DNA of 64,000 bases from UBA11051 sp964390495 (lineage in GTDB: Bacteria > Armatimonadota > Zipacnadia > Zipacnadales > UBA11051), in assembly GCA_964390495.1 (NCBI GenBank), contig CAYMIN010000011.1, positions 1 through 64,000 on the forward strand, given 5' to 3'. Each line of letters opens with the position of its first letter. Positions within the stretch are counted from its first letter, which is position 1. A program made the position numbers and the translations under genes. The notes below the pieces were generated by a model. That model did no database searches. It had not been told where the DNA came from and worked only from the letters and a program-made list of their open reading frames with translations. This document shows positions 1 to 10,274 of the stretch, in pieces.

Positions 1-58
1 AACGGCTGGGCCGGATTCTCGGCCTTCGCCAAGCTCAGGCCTCGTATGCGGCCCCTCC
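1..58. repeat. 58-bp dispersed repeat, copy 1
   Basis: This 58-bp stretch recurs at 3799-3856 and 58376-58433. Copies 1 and 3 differ at two positions; copies 2 and 3 differ at three. Each copy is an imperfect palindrome, with outer GGGCCG/CGGCCC arms and inner GGCC pairs, around a central CTTCGACAAGCTCAG-like segment. Copies 1 and 3 are also followed by the same AAGGCAACG tail and then a short hairpin ending in CTACG. The copy may extend left of the window edge. Confidence 0.85.
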
Positions 59-71
59 GCAAGGCAACGTC

Positions 72-91
72 GTCGGGCTAGAAAGCCCGAC
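72..91. repeat. Small hairpin repeat GTCGGGCT-agaa-AGCCCGAC
   Basis: A perfect 8-bp stem with an AGAA loop, followed by CTACGG. Related hairpins with a short loop and a CTACG or C-rich tail occur at 3669-3688, 4048-4063, 57168-57186 and 58459-58477. They behave as a dispersed REP-like family confined to intergenic DNA. Confidence 0.7.
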
Positions 92-344
92 CTACGGGCA
101 AGTGATTACGAGCGCCGACGGCGGCAGCTAGCTATTGACATACACAGTCCGAGAGGCAACGTCTCAGCCTTTCGCGGTCTTTTTGTCGTGCGGAAAGGCC
201 GCATCGGCTGAACTCTGCGCAAGCAAAGTCAGACCATCCGGCCCAAGACTTGTCAGAGCACCATCGCCTACGATCACAGAGGCGCGGAGCACACATCGGG
301 CATCTGCATAAAGAGTGGAAGCCCGACCCACGGGATTGTTGCAG

Positions 345-383
345 ACAAAGAAAAGCGGGCGGAGTGGAGAGGCCACTCCGCCC
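345..383 (-). terminator. Rho-independent terminator of hppA
   Basis: Read on the minus strand, an 11-bp perfect stem (arms 373-383 and 357-367, loop 368-372) is followed by GC and then TTTTCTTTG. It sits 27 bases past the hppA stop codon, as expected for an intrinsic terminator. Confidence 0.8.
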
Positions 384-410
384 ATTGGGTTCTGTACTCG
401 GCTGGTGTAA

Positions 411-2696
<2,286 letters not shown>

Positions 2697-2724
2697 GAAA
2701 ATCTCCTCCTGTACTAATCGCCCG

Positions 2725-2746
2725 GGCACACGTTATTGTGTGTGCC
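2725..2746 (-). other. Stem-loop between uppP and hppA
   Basis: A 7-bp inverted repeat (GGCACAC/GTGTGCC, arms 2725-2731 and 2740-2746) lies in the uppP-hppA gap on the minus strand, just before the hppA ribosome binding site. There is no U-tract, so it is more likely a leader or processing structure than a terminator. Confidence 0.4.
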
Positions 2747-2779
2747 TGGAGGTGTAACAGCTTAAGGCTTGGAGCTATT

Positions 2780-3622
2780 CTAGACCCAGCCGATCCAGCC
2801 GGCTACCAGACTCGCACTGCCCAGTACCAGACAGTAGATGCCGAAGCGCACGAACAGCCGCCCCTGCTGCACCGTCCGGATGACAGCATATATCGAGCCA
2901 TAGCCGACCACGGCTGAGACCACAAAGCCACAAAGATAGCACGGCCACTGCGCCGCCCAGTCGCCGCCGCGCAAGTCTGCCAGAGCCATGCCGAAAGCCC
3001 CGGCAATCGGCGGGATGGACATCAGGAACGCGAACCGGGGCGCCCACTGCTGGCTCAGGCCGCGCCACAAGCCGGCGGCTATGGTCGCGCCGGAGCGCGA
3101 TATTCCGGGCATAATCGCCACCGCCTGCGCCACCCCGATGAGCAGGGCATCATACCAGGCCAGGCGGTCGGGAGCCAGCTTACCCTTCATGCGGTCCGCG
3201 ATGAACAGGGCCGCCGCAGTAATCAAGAGCGCCACGCCAACGGGAGCCACTCCGGCCTCATCGAACAGCGCCTTGATGCTGTCCTTCCACCGGAAGCCGA
3301 CAACCCCCGCCGGAAGGGCGCTGATAATGATCAGCAGCGCCAGGTAACGAGGGCTAGTATTCCCCGGAAGTGAGGCCGCTTCCTTCTCCGAAGCCGGGAA
3401 AAAGATGCCTCGGGCTATTGCCACCAGGTCCCAGCGGTAATAAGCAACCACCGCCACTAGGGTGGCGAAATGCAGGACGATCACATAGTCGAAATACTCC
3501 GGGGGCAGCTCGTCCCAGCCCAACAGCGCCGCCATCAAGCGCAGATGACCGGAGCTGGAAACCGGCAAAAACTCGGTAGCTCCCTGGACTATGGCTAGGA
3601 TTATCGCCTGCAGAAAGCCCAT
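2780..3622 (-). CDS. uppP: Undecaprenyl-diphosphate phosphatase
   Basis: UppP/BacA-type membrane phosphatase of 280 aa, the normal family size. It dephosphorylates undecaprenyl diphosphate so that the lipid carrier for peptidoglycan and other surface polymers can be reused. The two signature regions are present: the N-terminal QGATEFLPVSSSGHL with the catalytic Glu and Ser residues, and the second PGISRSGAT motif with Arg and Ser. Several hydrophobic segments cover the rest. A weak TGAGGG ribosome binding site precedes the ATG. It lies upstream of hppA on the same strand. It is functionally linked to the wecA-like and wecB genes nearby, which also use the undecaprenyl carrier. Confidence 0.96.
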   Translation of the reverse strand: MGFLQAIILAIVQGATEFLPVSSSGHLRLMAALLGWDELPPEYFDYVIVLHFATLVAVVAYYRWDLVAIARGIFFPASEKEAASLPGNTSPRYLALLIIISALPAGVVGFRWKDSIKALFDEAGVAPVGVALLITAAALFIADRMKGKLAPDRLAWYDALLIGVAQAVAIMPGISRSGATIAAGLWRGLSQQWAPRFAFLMSIPPIAGAFGMALADLRGGDWAAQWPCYLCGFVVSAVVGYGSIYAVIRTVQQGRLFVRFGIYCLVLGSASLVAGWIGWV

Positions 3623-3668
3623 GTGCGGCCCTCAAGCGTACGGGTTGTTCGGGTGCGGATAATGGTGA

Positions 3669-3688
3669 CTCGGGCTAGAAAGCCCGAG
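3669..3688. repeat. Small hairpin repeat CTCGGGCT-agaa-AGCCCGAG
   Basis: A perfect 8-bp stem with an AGAA loop followed by CTACGG. It is the same family as 72-91 but with the second stem base pair changed on both sides, so the pairing is kept. That covariation suggests the structure matters. Confidence 0.7.
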
Positions 3689-3704
3689 CTACGGTATTAG
3701 GGTG

Positions 3705-4042
3705 CCCTCCCCCCCGGCCCCTCTCCCACAGGGAGAAAGGAGAACGACAACGACAGCCGTCAGCCTAGCCCTGTCCCAAGGGGAGAGGGGAGAACGGCAA
3801 CGGTTGGGCCGGATTCTCGGCCTGCGACAAGCTCAGGCCTCGTATGCGGCCCCTCCCCGCAGGGCCTAAACAACGGCAACGGCGAAAACAGCGGGCCCAC
3901 CCACGCCTTCGGTGCGGCTACCCGATGCGCGCGATAACGGCGCCTACCCCCCCGGCCCCCTCCCGAAACGGGAGGGGGAGAACGACAACGATAGCCCTCA
4001 CCCCCGGCCCCTCTCCCACAGGGAGAGGGGAGAACGACAACG
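3705..4042. repeat. Cluster of four CCCTCTCCC/GGGAGAGGGG palindromic units
   Basis: Four related units of about 45-50 bp lie at about 3705-3752, 3761-3803, 3943-3990 and 3994-4042. Each has a C-rich arm, a CCCTCTCCC-aca-GGGAGAGGGG type hairpin and a conserved GAGAACGACAACG tail. Other units of the family are at 43032-43089 and 57203-57253. The 58-bp repeat at 3799 is nested between the second and third units. Confidence 0.75.
3799..3856. repeat. 58-bp dispersed repeat, copy 2
   Basis: Second copy of the 58-bp imperfect palindrome seen at 1-58 and 58376-58433. It directly follows the AACGG tail of a GGGAGAGGGG unit, so the two repeat types occur together as a composite. Confidence 0.85.
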
Positions 4043-4264
4043 GCTGTCGGGCTGGAAAGCCCGCCCCACGCGAGCTCATTGTGAAGCCCGAGCTACCGGA
4101 TGGATGAGGCCAATGTCAAATGATGCAGACGGGACCCGCCAGGCACTAGAAGCGGTCTCAAAACCTAGTTTTTCAGGACTTGCGAGCTGGTAAGACGCTG
4201 CTTCTGGTACCCAGGGGGCAGTCCCTAAAGGGACAGTCCCCCATTCGGGGTTTTGAAACAGCTT

Positions 4265-5437
4265 CTATTCCGCCGTCCATGCGAAATCGTCCGGCCGCTG
4301 CTGGGAGATGCCGAAATGATACTCCAAAGCGTCGCAGATGCGAGCGGCCGCCTTGCCGTCACCGTAGGGGCAGCCCCCCCGGCTCATCTGCGCATAGGCC
4401 GACGGATTGGTGAAAAGCTCCGTGGCATCGGCCACGATGCGGTCGGTGTCCACGCCTACCAGCCGGGCCACGCCGGCCTCGATGCCTTCGGGGCGCTCGG
4501 TGGTTTCGCGGGTGACCAGCACCGGAACACCCAACGCTGAGGCCTCCTCCTGGATGCCGCCGGAGTCGGTGATAATCAGATCGGCCCGGCTCATCAGGGG
4601 CACGAACTCAAAGTAATCCAGGGGCTCGCACAGCACGATGTGCTGCTTGCCATCCAACAGCTCGTGAGCCGCCTGGGTTACCGCCGGGCTGGGATGCAGC
4701 GGCCAAACAATCGTCACACCCTCAAGCCCGCGCGCTAGCTGTTGCAGGGCGGCGCAGATCTTGGTGAAGGCCACGCCCTGGTTCTCGCGCCGATGCACCG
4801 TCACCAGCACCAGCCGTCCCTCGACCTGCTCAAGCAGCCGAGCGGTGGCTTCGGGCACCTGCTTGGAATCATCAGCCAGCATCTGCAAGGCGTCAATGAC
4901 GGTGTTGCCGGTGACGAAGATGGTATCTGCAGACACGTTCTCAGCCAGCAGGGCGTCCTTGGACCGCTGGGTAGGCGGGAAGTGCAGGTCGGAGAGCACG
5001 TCGGTCATGCAGCGGTTGATCTCCTCGGGGTACGGCGAGAACTTGTTGCCACTGCGCAGGCCGGCCTCAACGTGGCCGACGGCTAGCTTCTCGTAATAGG
5101 CCGCCAGCGCGCCGGCGAAAACGGTGGTGGTGTCGCCCTGCACCAGCACCATGTTGGGCGCCAGCTTGTGGAGGGTCTCCTGCAAGGCTTCAAGCGCGCG
5201 GCAGGTTATCCGGCCGAGGCTCTGGCCCTGCTCCATGATGTTGAGGTCCACATCGGGCTCGATGCCGAAGACCTCCAGCATCTGGTCGAGCAGCTCGCGG
5301 TGCTGGGCCGTAACCACGACGCTGGTAGCGAAGCTGTCGCCGCGCGCCTGCAACTCCCGATAGACGGGCGCCAGCTTGATCGCCTCGGGCCTGGTACCAT
5401 AGACCAGGCAGATACGCGGTTTCACAGTCTTGTCCAT
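4265..5437 (-). CDS. wecB: UDP-N-acetylglucosamine 2-epimerase (non-hydrolysing)
   Basis: Cytoplasmic enzyme (390 aa) that interconverts UDP-GlcNAc and UDP-ManNAc for surface polysaccharide synthesis. The family motifs appear in order: YGTRPEAIKLAPV at the N-terminus, HVEAGLRSG, PEEINR, TGNTVIDAL, TVHRREN, WPLHP, then the C-terminal nucleotide-binding DSGGIQEEA and RETTERPEG. The ATG at 5437 is chosen over an upstream GTG because it begins just before the first beta strand. It overlaps the end of the preceding wecA-like gene by 16 bases, so the two are probably translationally coupled. It is the last gene of a minus-strand rpiB/deaminase/wecA/wecB operon. Confidence 0.96.
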   Translation of the reverse strand: MDKTVKPRICLVYGTRPEAIKLAPVYRELQARGDSFATSVVVTAQHRELLDQMLEVFGIEPDVDLNIMEQGQSLGRITCRALEALQETLHKLAPNMVLVQGDTTTVFAGALAAYYEKLAVGHVEAGLRSGNKFSPYPEEINRCMTDVLSDLHFPPTQRSKDALLAENVSADTIFVTGNTVIDALQMLADDSKQVPEATARLLEQVEGRLVLVTVHRRENQGVAFTKICAALQQLARGLEGVTIVWPLHPSPAVTQAAHELLDGKQHIVLCEPLDYFEFVPLMSRADLIITDSGGIQEEASALGVPVLVTRETTERPEGIEAGVARLVGVDTDRIVADATELFTNPSAYAQMSRGGCPYGDGKAAARICDALEYHFGISQQRPDDFAWTAE

Positions 5438-6363
5438 AGGGTGATGGCCACCAGGCACAGGATTGCAGTCAGTCCGTAGATTACCAGCACCGCCTGTCGC
5501 GGGCTGAGGCCGCGGTCCAGGAGCCGATGGTGCAGATGCTGCTTGTCCGCCGCATAGATCGCCTTGCCCTGACGCAGGCGTTTCCAGATCGTGTTGAGCG
5601 AATCAAATATGGGCACCCCCAGCACCAGCAGGGGAACGAACACGGCCACGGCGGTCGGCGACTTGAAAGCGCCCGCGACCGACAGTGAGGCCAGCATGTA
5701 TCCGAGAAACATCGCGCCGGTATCACCCATGAAGATGCGCGCCGGCGCGAAATTGTATGGCAGAAAGCCCAGACACACCGCCGCCAGCATCAGCGCCGGT
5801 ATGGCGACGGTGCCCAGGGCACTGTCCCAAGCCATCGCCGTCAGGGTCAGGGCCGCCATCGCGCTGACACCGGCGGCCAAGCCGTCCAGCCCGTCGAGCC
5901 AGTTGAGGGCGTTGATGACCAGGACGATCCACAGTACCGTCAGCGGCCCGGAAAGCCAGCCGAGGGAGATATAGTGATACTCCCCGAAGAGTGAGAGCGG
6001 ATTGGTGAAGCCACTCCACTGTACACCCCACAAGTAGGCCAGAACTCCGACCAGCACCTGCCCGCCGAGGCGGGGCAAGGGTGGCAGGCCGACGATGTCG
6101 TCAACCAGACAGATTGCCAAGAGTATCGCCGAGCCGACCAGCATACCGACCAGCGGTCCGGCCAGCGGCCGGTTGAGCAGCAGCATCGGGACCCAGAAGG
6201 CCACGAACATGGCGATGCCACCGGCGGTGGGAATCGGAGCGGTATGCACGCGCCTGGGGTCAGGCTTGTCCACCGCGCCGAGGCTGGGGGCCAGCCGAAT
6301 CATCAGCGGCGTCAGGGCCAGGGACATGACTAGGGCTAGGCTCAGCGGGTAGAGAGGCTGCAC
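5422..6363 (-). CDS. UDP-GlcNAc:undecaprenyl-phosphate GlcNAc-1-phosphate transferase (WecA/TagO type)
   Basis: Polytopic membrane glycosyl-1-phosphate transferase of the MraY/WecA/TagO superfamily (313 aa). It loads a sugar phosphate onto undecaprenyl phosphate, the first step of a surface glycopolymer. Visible motifs are DKPDPRRVHTAPIPTAGG near residues 33-50, LVDDIVGL (the Asp pair), NALNWLDGLDG, FMGDTGAMFLG and the C-terminal HLHHRLLDRG histidine motif that sets the WecA/TagO branch apart from MraY. The start is a GTG that shares one base with the upstream stop (TAGTG), indicating coupling. Adjacency to wecB supports a GlcNAc/ManNAc polymer; substrate specificity is inferred. Confidence 0.93.
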   Translation of the reverse strand: MQPLYPLSLALVMSLALTPLMIRLAPSLGAVDKPDPRRVHTAPIPTAGGIAMFVAFWVPMLLLNRPLAGPLVGMLVGSAILLAICLVDDIVGLPPLPRLGGQVLVGVLAYLWGVQWSGFTNPLSLFGEYHYISLGWLSGPLTVLWIVLVINALNWLDGLDGLAAGVSAMAALTLTAMAWDSALGTVAIPALMLAAVCLGFLPYNFAPARIFMGDTGAMFLGYMLASLSVAGAFKSPTAVAVFVPLLVLGVPIFDSLNTIWKRLRQGKAIYAADKQHLHHRLLDRGLSPRQAVLVIYGLTAILCLVAITLWTRL

Positions 6364-6866
6364 TATCGGCTATCTCGCTTCTGGGGCGGCTGGTATCGTA
6401 CTAGCTCAATCCCGGCTTCCTGGAGCATGTCCAGGGCCATCTGGTCGGGGTAATCGCCTTCATAGACGATCCGCACGACATTGGCATTGATGAGCATTTT
6501 AGCGCAGGTGACGCAGGGTTGAGTTGTGACATAACAGGTGACATTGTCCAGCTTGACACCGTGGACGGCCGCCTGGATGATAGCGTTCTGCTCGGCGTGA
6601 ACCGCCCGGCAGATCTCCTGGCGTTCCCCCGGCGGCACTCCGAGCTGCTCGCGATAGCAACCGCCGAGGTCGGCGCAATGGGCCAGCCCCTTTGGTGCGC
6701 CGTTGTAGCCGGTGGCGAGGATGCGCCGGTCGCTGACCAAGACCGCCCCGACGTGCCGGCGCAGGCACGTGGAGCGCTTGGCGACGACATGGGTTATCTC
6801 CATGAAATAGTCATCCCAGGCCGGGCGCTCATCGCGGACCGGTGTTGCCGGCTGATCTTCCGACAT
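6363..6866 (-). CDS. dCMP/cytidine deaminase family protein (ComEB-like)
   Basis: Zinc-dependent deoxycytidylate deaminase-like enzyme of 167 aa, supplying dUMP for thymidylate synthesis. The zinc-binding and catalytic residues are in HAEQNAI (His, Glu) and PCVTCAKM (two Cys). The N-terminal TGYNGAPKG and the inserted GGCYRE segment are typical of dCMP deaminases. A good AGAGGAG lies upstream of the ATG. It lies 43 bases after rpiB and overlaps the wecA-like start by one base. The rpiB-deaminase-wecB order is a neighbourhood known from Firmicutes and other phyla. Confidence 0.93.
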   Translation of the reverse strand: MSEDQPATPVRDERPAWDDYFMEITHVVAKRSTCLRRHVGAVLVSDRRILATGYNGAPKGLAHCADLGGCYREQLGVPPGERQEICRAVHAEQNAIIQAAVHGVKLDNVTCYVTTQPCVTCAKMLINANVVRIVYEGDYPDQMALDMLQEAGIELVRYQPPQKRDSR

Positions 6867-6909
6867 GGGGCGACTCCTCTTCTGCAGCGGCCGGGTGTAT
6901 CGGGCCGTT

Positions 6910-7362
6910 CTAGTGGCGCTTGCTCTGCTCCAGCCGGCAAACCTTGTCGCGGCGTCGCTGGTGACGGTCGGCGGTGTCGGGTTCGGCCGCGAAATAGGCC
7001 TTCAGGATCGCCTTGGCAAGTTCGGGCCCGGTAACTCGGCCGCCCAGACATACGACATTCGCCGCATTGTGCTCTGCCGCCATGCGGGCGCTGAAGCAGT
7101 CACTGAGCAAGGCGGCGTAGCAGCCCGGGACCTTGTTAGCGCTGATTGTCATGCCGATGCCGGTGCCGCAGGCCAGGACGCCGCGTTGGCACTGGCCGGA
7201 GGCGACCGCCTCGGCGACCTGCGCGGCATAGTCAGGGTAGTCCACCGCGTCGCTGGTGGCTGTGCCGAAATCGGTGATTTCATGACCGAGGCCGGTGAGA
7301 ACCTCTATCACCGTATCGCGCAAGGCGACACCGCCGTGGTCGAAACCTATCGCCACCTTCAT
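6910..7362 (-). CDS. rpiB: Ribose-5-phosphate isomerase B
   Basis: RpiB/LacAB-type sugar phosphate isomerase (150 aa), interconverting ribose 5-phosphate and ribulose 5-phosphate in the pentose phosphate pathway. Motifs: GFDHGG at the N-terminus, the active-site CGTGIGMTISANK loop (Cys base), HNAANVVCLGGR and the C-terminal helix. ATG at 7362 is chosen because GGAGGAG lies six bases upstream; the longer version starting with TTG adds only basic residues. It is the first gene of the minus-strand operon leading to wecB. Confidence 0.96.
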   Translation of the reverse strand: MKVAIGFDHGGVALRDTVIEVLTGLGHEITDFGTATSDAVDYPDYAAQVAEAVASGQCQRGVLACGTGIGMTISANKVPGCYAALLSDCFSARMAAEHNAANVVCLGGRVTGPELAKAILKAYFAAEPDTADRHQRRRDKVCRLEQSKRH

Positions 7363-7514
7363 TGGCTTTCTCCTCCGCAACGGTGGGCGGCTGCCGTGGT
7401 TGTCGGTCTAGGCACCGGAGTAGCGCGCATCAGTGAAAAAAAACGGCCCCCGACACCAATGGGCAGGGGGACCTGGGTCTTGGTGGGGCAGACACTCTTG
7501 TCTGCCCAAGCCAG

Positions 7515-7569
7515 GATACCGCAGACAAGAGTGTCTGCGCCACCGAGAGGCCATTGTGATATGGGTGCG
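7515..7569. repeat. 55-bp sequence repeated across the gap, left copy
   Basis: These 55 bases up to the first N are identical to the 55 bases directly after the last N (7670-7724). The copy contains a GCAGACA-agag-TGTCTGC hairpin. An exact duplication that ends precisely at both gap borders is best explained as an assembly overlap. Confidence 0.9.
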
Positions 7570-7669
7570 NNNNNNNNNNNNNNNNNNNNNNNNNNNNNNN
7601 NNNNNNNNNNNNNNNNNNNNNNNNNNNNNNNNNNNNNNNNNNNNNNNNNNNNNNNNNNNNNNNNNNNNN
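7570..7669. other. Scaffold gap of 100 N
   Basis: A run of exactly 100 Ns, the common placeholder for a gap of unknown size. Reading frames spanning it are not real. Confidence 0.99.
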
Positions 7670-7724
7670 GATACCGCAGACAAGAGTGTCTGCGCCACCG
7701 AGAGGCCATTGTGATATGGGTGCG
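7670..7724. repeat. 55-bp sequence repeated across the gap, right copy
   Basis: Right-hand member of the exact 55-bp duplication bordering the N run; see the left copy at 7515-7569. Confidence 0.9.
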
Positions 7725-7777
7725 TGTTGCGGCGAATTGGACGGCACCCCCGCCTCGGGGGTGGGCTGCAGCATCGT

Positions 7778-9487
7778 TCAGTCCAGGCCCTGGTCCGCCC
7801 GCGGGTCCTTGGGTAGGCGGAAACTGAAGGTAGAGCCCTTGCTCACCTCGGAATGCTCGAGCCACACCGATCCCTTCTGACCGTGGGCGCGCGCCAGGTG
7901 CTGCACCAGGTAAAGCCCGATGCCGGTGCCTTTGACCGCGCCGCGGCCGTCCTCGTCGTCCACGACGTGAAAGCGCTGGAAGATTTTGTCGCGGTGCGCT
8001 TCGGGAATCCCCATACCCTGGTCGCTGATGCTGATCTTGATGGTGTCGCCCTCGTCCTCGCCGGTGACTGTGACATCGCCGCCCTCGGGTGAATAGCGGA
8101 CGGCGTTACCGATGATGTTTTCGAGGATCTGGACGACCTTATCAGCGTCGGCGATGATAGTGGGCATGTCCGGGGGGAGTTGATTGACGATATTGTGGTC
8201 AGAGGTGTAAGCTAACTGGCTTTCCACGACTTGGTCGGTAAGCTGGTTGAGGTCAACCTCGCTGAGCTGCAGCTCGATTCCGCGCCCGGCCTCGATGCGG
8301 GAGACGTTGAGCAGATCGGTAATCAGGCGAGTGAGGCGATCGCACTCGGAGTTGATGATGTCATAGAACTCGTGGCGCGTCTCGCAGTCGTACATGTCCT
8401 CGGTGTCGTCCATCAGGGTGGTGATGAAGCCCTTGATCGAGGTCAGCGGGGTGCGCAATTCGTGCGAGACCGTGGAGACAAAGGTCGTTTTCATGCGCTC
8501 GATCTGGCGGATTTCGGTAATGTCGTTGAAGATGGCTACCACCGCCGGCGGCTCGTCGTCGTCGGCCTGCATGAGGGTGAGCTGGGTCTGGTAGATACGC
8601 CCGTCGCCGGGGCCGGTTAGCTCGGTGCTGGTCTCTTCGCCGGACTCAACGGCATTGCCGAAAAGCTCCATGACCTCGGCGGAGTGCACCACCTCGGAGA
8701 GCTGGCTACCGACGGGGTCCTGCTCATCAACACTGAACATGCGCCGCGCCGCCGGGTTCATCAGCCGGACGTCGCCGTTGTTGCCGACGACGATGACGCC
8801 GGCGTTGATGCTCTCAAAGGCGCCTTCGAGTTGCCGCTTCTTCTCGGTGAGTTCGATGTAGAGCTGGGCGTTGGAGATGACGGCAGCCGCCTGATCGCCG
8901 AGCATCTCCGTCAGGCGCAGGTCGTCGGTGTTGAACTCCTGCTCGAAGCGCTTGTTGAGGACATGGAGCACGCCGATGGTCTTGCTGCCGGTGATGCGCT
9001 CTTCCTCGTCGCGTTGCTGGATACTCAGGGGGACACAAACGCCGTTGCGCATGCGCAGCAGCGAGACTTTGTCCTTGTCGGTGCGCTCGTCGCCGATGGC
9101 GTCATTGTAGAGGATTGATTCGCCGCTACGGAATACCATGCCGGAGACGCCGCGGTCGGCAGTGAGGCGGAGTTCGGCGGCCTGCTCATCGGTAACGCCG
9201 AGGGCCGGCTGCAGGACCGTCAGCTCGCCGGCTTCGGCCTGATAGAGCATAATCAGGACTTTTTCGGCTTGCAGGATCATGGCGATTTTGCTGATTAGTC
9301 GGGAGAGGGTCTGGCGGAGTTCGGGCTGGGTGACGACCACAGAGGGGACTTCGGCCATAGTAGCGGCGGTGCTGAGCTCGTCTTCGAGAGCGGAGATCTT
9401 GCCCTGCAGCTCTGTAACTACCAGCTTGTAACGCTCGAGCTCCTTGCGAAGCTGTTGCGGATCGTCGGGCATAACGTCACCGGCCAT
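7778..9487 (-). CDS. Cytosolic GAF-PAS sensor histidine kinase
   Basis: A 569-aa signal-transducing kinase without membrane segments. Domain order: N-terminal coiled coil (about residues 5-45), GAF domain (about 60-205), PAS domain (about 220-320), HisKA dimerisation domain with the phosphoacceptor His342 in VSHELRTPL, and an HATPase domain with N box (NIIGNAVRYSPEGG), DQGMGIPE and GTGIGLYL. It should autophosphorylate in response to an intracellular signal. No response regulator is adjacent, so its partner is unknown. ATG at 9487 follows GAGGAGG by nine bases and was preferred to the GTG at 9505, which overlaps that site. It lies 164 bases after the S1 protein gene on the same strand. Confidence 0.94.
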   Translation of the reverse strand: MAGDVMPDDPQQLRKELERYKLVVTELQGKISALEDELSTAATMAEVPSVVVTQPELRQTLSRLISKIAMILQAEKVLIMLYQAEAGELTVLQPALGVTDEQAAELRLTADRGVSGMVFRSGESILYNDAIGDERTDKDKVSLLRMRNGVCVPLSIQQRDEEERITGSKTIGVLHVLNKRFEQEFNTDDLRLTEMLGDQAAAVISNAQLYIELTEKKRQLEGAFESINAGVIVVGNNGDVRLMNPAARRMFSVDEQDPVGSQLSEVVHSAEVMELFGNAVESGEETSTELTGPGDGRIYQTQLTLMQADDDEPPAVVAIFNDITEIRQIERMKTTFVSTVSHELRTPLTSIKGFITTLMDDTEDMYDCETRHEFYDIINSECDRLTRLITDLLNVSRIEAGRGIELQLSEVDLNQLTDQVVESQLAYTSDHNIVNQLPPDMPTIIADADKVVQILENIIGNAVRYSPEGGDVTVTGEDEGDTIKISISDQGMGIPEAHRDKIFQRFHVVDDEDGRGAVKGTGIGLYLVQHLARAHGQKGSVWLEHSEVSKGSTFSFRLPKDPRADQGLD

Positions 9488-9651
9488 CCCACGATGCCTC
9501 CTCACGGCCCGTGCAGCTAATCAGAGGGTAAACAGAATGAGCCCGGGGCACAAGTATCATCTTCTTACCACAGGCCGGCTGACCGCACCTCTCCATCGCA
9601 GGGGCCTGCGGCTCCGCCGGTCCGGCAGACGGCCGAGTTGCTGCGGTGTCT

Positions 9652-10056
9652 TCAGCGGCCCTTCCTGCGGCGGTTGTCGCGACTGCGTCGCAACTCGTTG
9701 AGGCGCTGGGAGCTACGTTTCATGAAGTCGGACAACTTGTCCTCAAAGGATTCCGCGCCGCTGTCGTGGTGTCTGGAAGTGCCGCGGTCTGAGGCAATGT
9801 TGGCCGGCCCCAGAGGCGTGCGCGGCTCGGCTTGCTTGGCCGACAACTCGTAGCGGCCCTCGGCTTTAGAGGCCAGTACCTTGACCTTAACCCGGTCCCC
9901 CTCGCGGAAGTAATCCGAGACATCGCGCACGTACTCGTCAGCTATCTCGGAGATGTGAATCAGCCCGGACTCGCCTTCGGGCAAGGTCACTATCACACCG
10001 TAGTTGAGCAGTTTCTCGACTGTGCCCTCGACTAGGGCCCCCAGCTCAACTGCCAT
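9652..10056 (-). CDS. Single S1-domain RNA-binding protein
   Basis: A 134-aa protein with one S1 RNA-binding domain (about residues 3-75; GTVEKLLNYGVIVTLPEG, GLIHISEIA, GDRVKVKVL) and a basic, low-complexity tail ending in RRRKGR. It resembles the small S1 proteins of the Firmicutes GSP13/CvfD type, which bind ribosomes or RNA. The start at 10056 follows GGGAGG by ten bases; the longer frame to 10110 would add an unconserved leader. A strong minus-strand promoter lies at 10133-10161. Confidence 0.85.
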   Translation of the reverse strand: MAVELGALVEGTVEKLLNYGVIVTLPEGESGLIHISEIADEYVRDVSDYFREGDRVKVKVLASKAEGRYELSAKQAEPRTPLGPANIASDRGTSRHHDSGAESFEDKLSDFMKRSSQRLNELRRSRDNRRRKGR

Positions 10057-10132
10057 TCTCAATATGCCTCCCGTCAACGACTTAACAGGCTCTGAACGGC
10101 GGGCTCGCAAAAAACGGCTGGAGTAACACTAT

Positions 10133-10161
10133 ATAGTAACCCAGCCCACCCAAGGTGTCAA
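10133..10161 (-). promoter_or_regulatory. Sigma-70-type promoter for the S1 gene
   Basis: On the minus strand, TTGACA (10161-10156) and TACTAT (10138-10133) are separated by 17 bases, about 75 bases before the S1 start. The -10 region overlaps the perfect palindrome ACTATATAGT (10128-10137), which is framed by GGCTGG/CCAGCC arms (10116-10146). A regulator could bind there. Confidence 0.6.
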
Positions 10162-10274
10162 GGAGGCCTAGGGGCCGCCAAACCGGCTATGGTTGCCGTA
10201 GGCAGACCAGCCGTCGGGGCGATAGCCCCAGGCCCTCAGTTTGCCCGGGTACGCGCGCGGTCACCGCAACTCCA

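Larger units (their letters stand above)
1..344. other. Intergenic region with repeats, no gene
   Basis: No convincing gene lies here. The stretch begins with one copy of the 58-bp dispersed repeat, followed by a small hairpin of the CGGGCT/AGCCCG family. The short reading frames show no family signature and no ribosome binding site. The region lies downstream of the minus-strand pyrophosphatase gene and its terminator. Confidence 0.6.
3623..4264. other. Repeat-filled intergenic region, no gene
   Basis: This 640-bp gap between uppP and wecB holds no credible gene. It is made largely of dispersed repeats: one CTCGGGCT hairpin, four GGGAGAGGGG units, one copy of the 58-bp repeat, and further palindromes. 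One of these is the AGTCCCT/AGGGACAGT inverted repeat near 4218-4240. Reading frames here are products of the repeats. Confidence 0.7.
7363..7777. other. Intergenic region with scaffold gap and hairpin repeats
   Basis: No gene. It contains a strong hairpin at 7486-7507 (GGGCAGACA/TGTCTGCCC), a second type at 7521-7538 (GCAGACA-agag-TGTCTGC), a run of 100 Ns, and a repeat of the second hairpin at 7676-7693. The GCAGACA hairpins form a separate dispersed-looking family. Confidence 0.7.

Noticed and set aside
7515..7724. CRISPR-like or tandem array around the N gap
   Set aside because: Only two copies exist, they end exactly at the gap borders, and there are no spacers; assembly overlap is simpler.
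7433..7774. Reading frames running through the 100-N gap
   Set aside because: They depend on unknown bases and on the duplicated 55-bp border sequence.
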